A DNA stretch of 5,616 bases. It comes from Myxococcales bacterium (lineage in GTDB: Bacteria > Myxococcota > Polyangia > Polyangiales > Polyangiaceae). Shown one piece after another: positions 4,503 to 5,616 of this stretch (its first letter is position 1; each line of letters begins with the position of its first letter). The notes under the pieces were generated by a model. The model had not been told where the DNA came from, ran no database searches, and saw nothing but the letters and a program-made list of their open reading frames with translations. The translations under genes and the position numbers were made by a program. The stretch spans positions 2,128 to 7,743 of the forward strand of contig PLXW01000151.1 in assembly GCA_003151595.1 (NCBI GenBank), in the 5' to 3' direction.

Positions 4503-5616
4503 CCGCTCGGGCGCATGCCGTGATCGCGCGGGTCGCGATCACGGCAGCGTCGGTGGTGGTGGCGCTCGCAGGGGCCGGCTGTCGCGACAAGCCGAAAGGC
4601 GAGAGCGCGCCCGTCGTCGCCGCGGAGACGACGCCCGTCGCCGCGCCTGAGGGGTTGATCGCCGAAGCGACGATCGCCACGCCCGACGCCACGTGGCAGC
4701 GCGTGCAGCGCGGCGTCGGCGGCGCGGCGGGGATCCTCCCGAGCACGCTCGGCGCGATCGTGTGCACGGGGTCGGGGATCGACGCGGGGCTCGGTGAGGA
4801 GATCGATGGAGCGGCGGCGGCGTACATCGTCGTCGCCGCAAACGTCGCTGCGAACGGCGGCGCAAACGTCGCCGCAAGCGAGGGCGCGCCGCAAGCGGCG
4901 TGGGTGATCGTGATGCGGCTCGTCGATGCGCGTCGCGCGCACGCGTTTCTGGAGAGCGAGACCTCGCGGTTCGACGCGCGCGTCAGCGGCGACTTCGAGG
5001 TGATCACGGGGAAGGGGGCGCTCCCGTCGCGCGGGCCGCATGCCGTCGCCGCGATCTCGCGGACGGGCGGCTGGTTCGTCGTCTCGCGCGCCGAAGAGGA
5101 TCTCGCGCGGCTCGCGCCGTACGCCATACGCACGATGGCCACGCGCCCGCCGCCGCCGACGGCGCGAGAAGCGATCGCGATCGACGTCCCCGGCTCGGCG
5201 CTCGCCGGAGCGCTCCGCGGACAGATCGCGCGCCAGTGGGACGAGACCAAGACGCAGATGCTCGCGAGCGATCGCGCTCTGCGCGCGCAGCACGGCGGAC
5301 GCGCGCCCGACTTCGGAGACCCGGGCGCGATCGTGGCCATGGTCGACGGCTCGATGCAGACGCGACTCGAAGTGCTCGCGGATCTGAAGAGCGCGCACGT
5401 GGGGATCGACGCCGGCCAGGATGATCTGCGCGCCGTCTTCACCGCGGTTCCTGCGTCGGCGACGGGGCCTGCGTCGCAAGCCATCGCGGGGATCCATTCG
5501 GGCGACGTGGGGCCGCTGCGCGCCGTGACGCGCGACGCGGGGCTGGCGCTGCTCGTGCGCGACGCCGCAGACACGCGCGCCAAGGACTCGGCCGATCTCG
5601 CGGCGGCGCTCGACGC
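4499..5616 (+). CDS. Probable exported lipoprotein of unknown function (5' part; runs off right edge)
   Basis: The frame is open from GTG 4499 to the end of the window (372 codons, no stop). GTG 4499 overlaps the previous TGA as GTGA, which implies translational coupling; GTG 4520 is an alternative. The N-terminus has Arg4 and Arg11, then a hydrophobic stretch (12-24) ending ALAGAGC, with Cys28 as probable lipidation site. The residue at -3 is Gly, not the usual Leu, so cleavage by signal peptidase I after ALA is also possible. An Ala/Pro/Thr-rich linker (about 29-52) leads to a folded-looking region with PDATWQRVQRG (around Trp66), IVCTGSG (Cys89), AWVIVMRLVDARRAHAFL (from 134) and GGWFVVSR (Trp192). 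No enzyme motif or named domain was recognised. Strong codon bias toward G/C endings and the absence of stops support coding. Residues 114-129 are a tandem duplication. Function is unknown; the link to the Cys-rich protein is the main clue. Confidence 0.8.
   Translation, partial: MTARAHAVIARVAITAASVVVALAGAGCRDKPKGESAPVVAAETTPVAAPEGLIAEATIATPDATWQRVQRGVGGAAGILPSTLGAIVCTGSGIDAGLGEEIDGAAAAYIVVAANVAANGGANVAASEGAPQAAWVIVMRLVDARRAHAFLESETSRFDARVSGDFEVITGKGALPSRGPHAVAAISRTGGWFVVSRAEEDLARLAPYAIRTMATRPPPPTAREAIAIDVPGSALAGALRGQIARQWDETKTQMLASDRALRAQHGGRAPDFGDPGAIVAMVDGSMQTRLEVLADLKSAHVGIDAGQDDLRAVFTAVPASATGPASQAIAGIHSGDVGPLRAVTRDAGLALLVRDAADTRAKDSADLAAALD
4838..4885 (+). repeat. Two tandem 24-bp units inside the lipoprotein gene
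   Basis: Units 4838-4861 and 4862-4885 are identical at 19 of 24 positions and begin with the same 11 bases. They encode ANVAANGG then ANVAASEG, in frame. This looks like a recent local duplication lengthening a surface loop. Confidence 0.7.

Noticed and set aside
4405..5583. Minus-strand open frame (392 codons), with a second one in 4436-5497
   Set aside because: Ala/Ser/Arg-rich shadows of the lipoprotein gene. The plus frame from 4499 is better supported by the export signal, G/C-ending codons and coupling to the previous gene.
1..5616. tRNA or rRNA genes, CRISPR arrays, insertion sequences, phage genes
   Set aside because: No cloverleaf or rRNA-like stretch, no regularly spaced identical repeats, no transposase or integrase motifs and no terminal inverted repeats were seen by eye.

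Overview
The window is GC-rich, with codons ending mostly in G or C. It looks like chromosomal DNA of a large-genome soil bacterium. The closest fit is a myxobacterium of the Polyangiales type (Myxococcota). The reasons are the codon bias, a PP2C-type Ser/Thr phosphatase, a secreted protein built of repeated cysteine modules, and a lipoprotein of no named family. The taxon is inferred from gene style; there is no rRNA or other marker to prove it.

Layout, left to right. (1) 1-824, minus: N-terminal half of a B12-dependent acyl-CoA mutase (methylmalonyl/isobutyryl-CoA mutase family), running off the left edge. (2) 825-948: short divergent intergenic region with three TGACGCG copies and a weak promoter candidate. 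(3) 949-1590, plus: DedA-family membrane protein. (4) 1591-1766: noncoding gap between convergent genes, packed with perfect hairpins, four of which have GNA triloops. (5) 1767-2681, minus: PP2C phosphatase with an acidic, proline-rich tail. (6) 2768-3319, minus: ribosome recycling factor (frr), lying upstream of the phosphatase in the same direction. (7) 3320-3437: divergent intergenic region with an AT-rich palindrome. (8) 3438-4502, plus: exported protein with 30 cysteines arranged as five groups of six. (9) 4499-5616, plus: probable lipoprotein overlapping the previous gene by 4 bases and running off the right edge.

How the genes fit together. frr and the phosphatase may share a transcript. 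frr is not next to pyrH here, its usual upstream partner. The Cys-rich protein and the lipoprotein are very likely co-translated and both act outside the cytoplasm, so they are the best candidate for an undescribed functional pair. The mutase carries Phe and Gln at the two positions where methylmalonyl-CoA mutase has Tyr89 and Arg207. This points to a non-dicarboxylic acyl-CoA substrate. No tRNA, rRNA, CRISPR array, insertion sequence or phage gene was seen.
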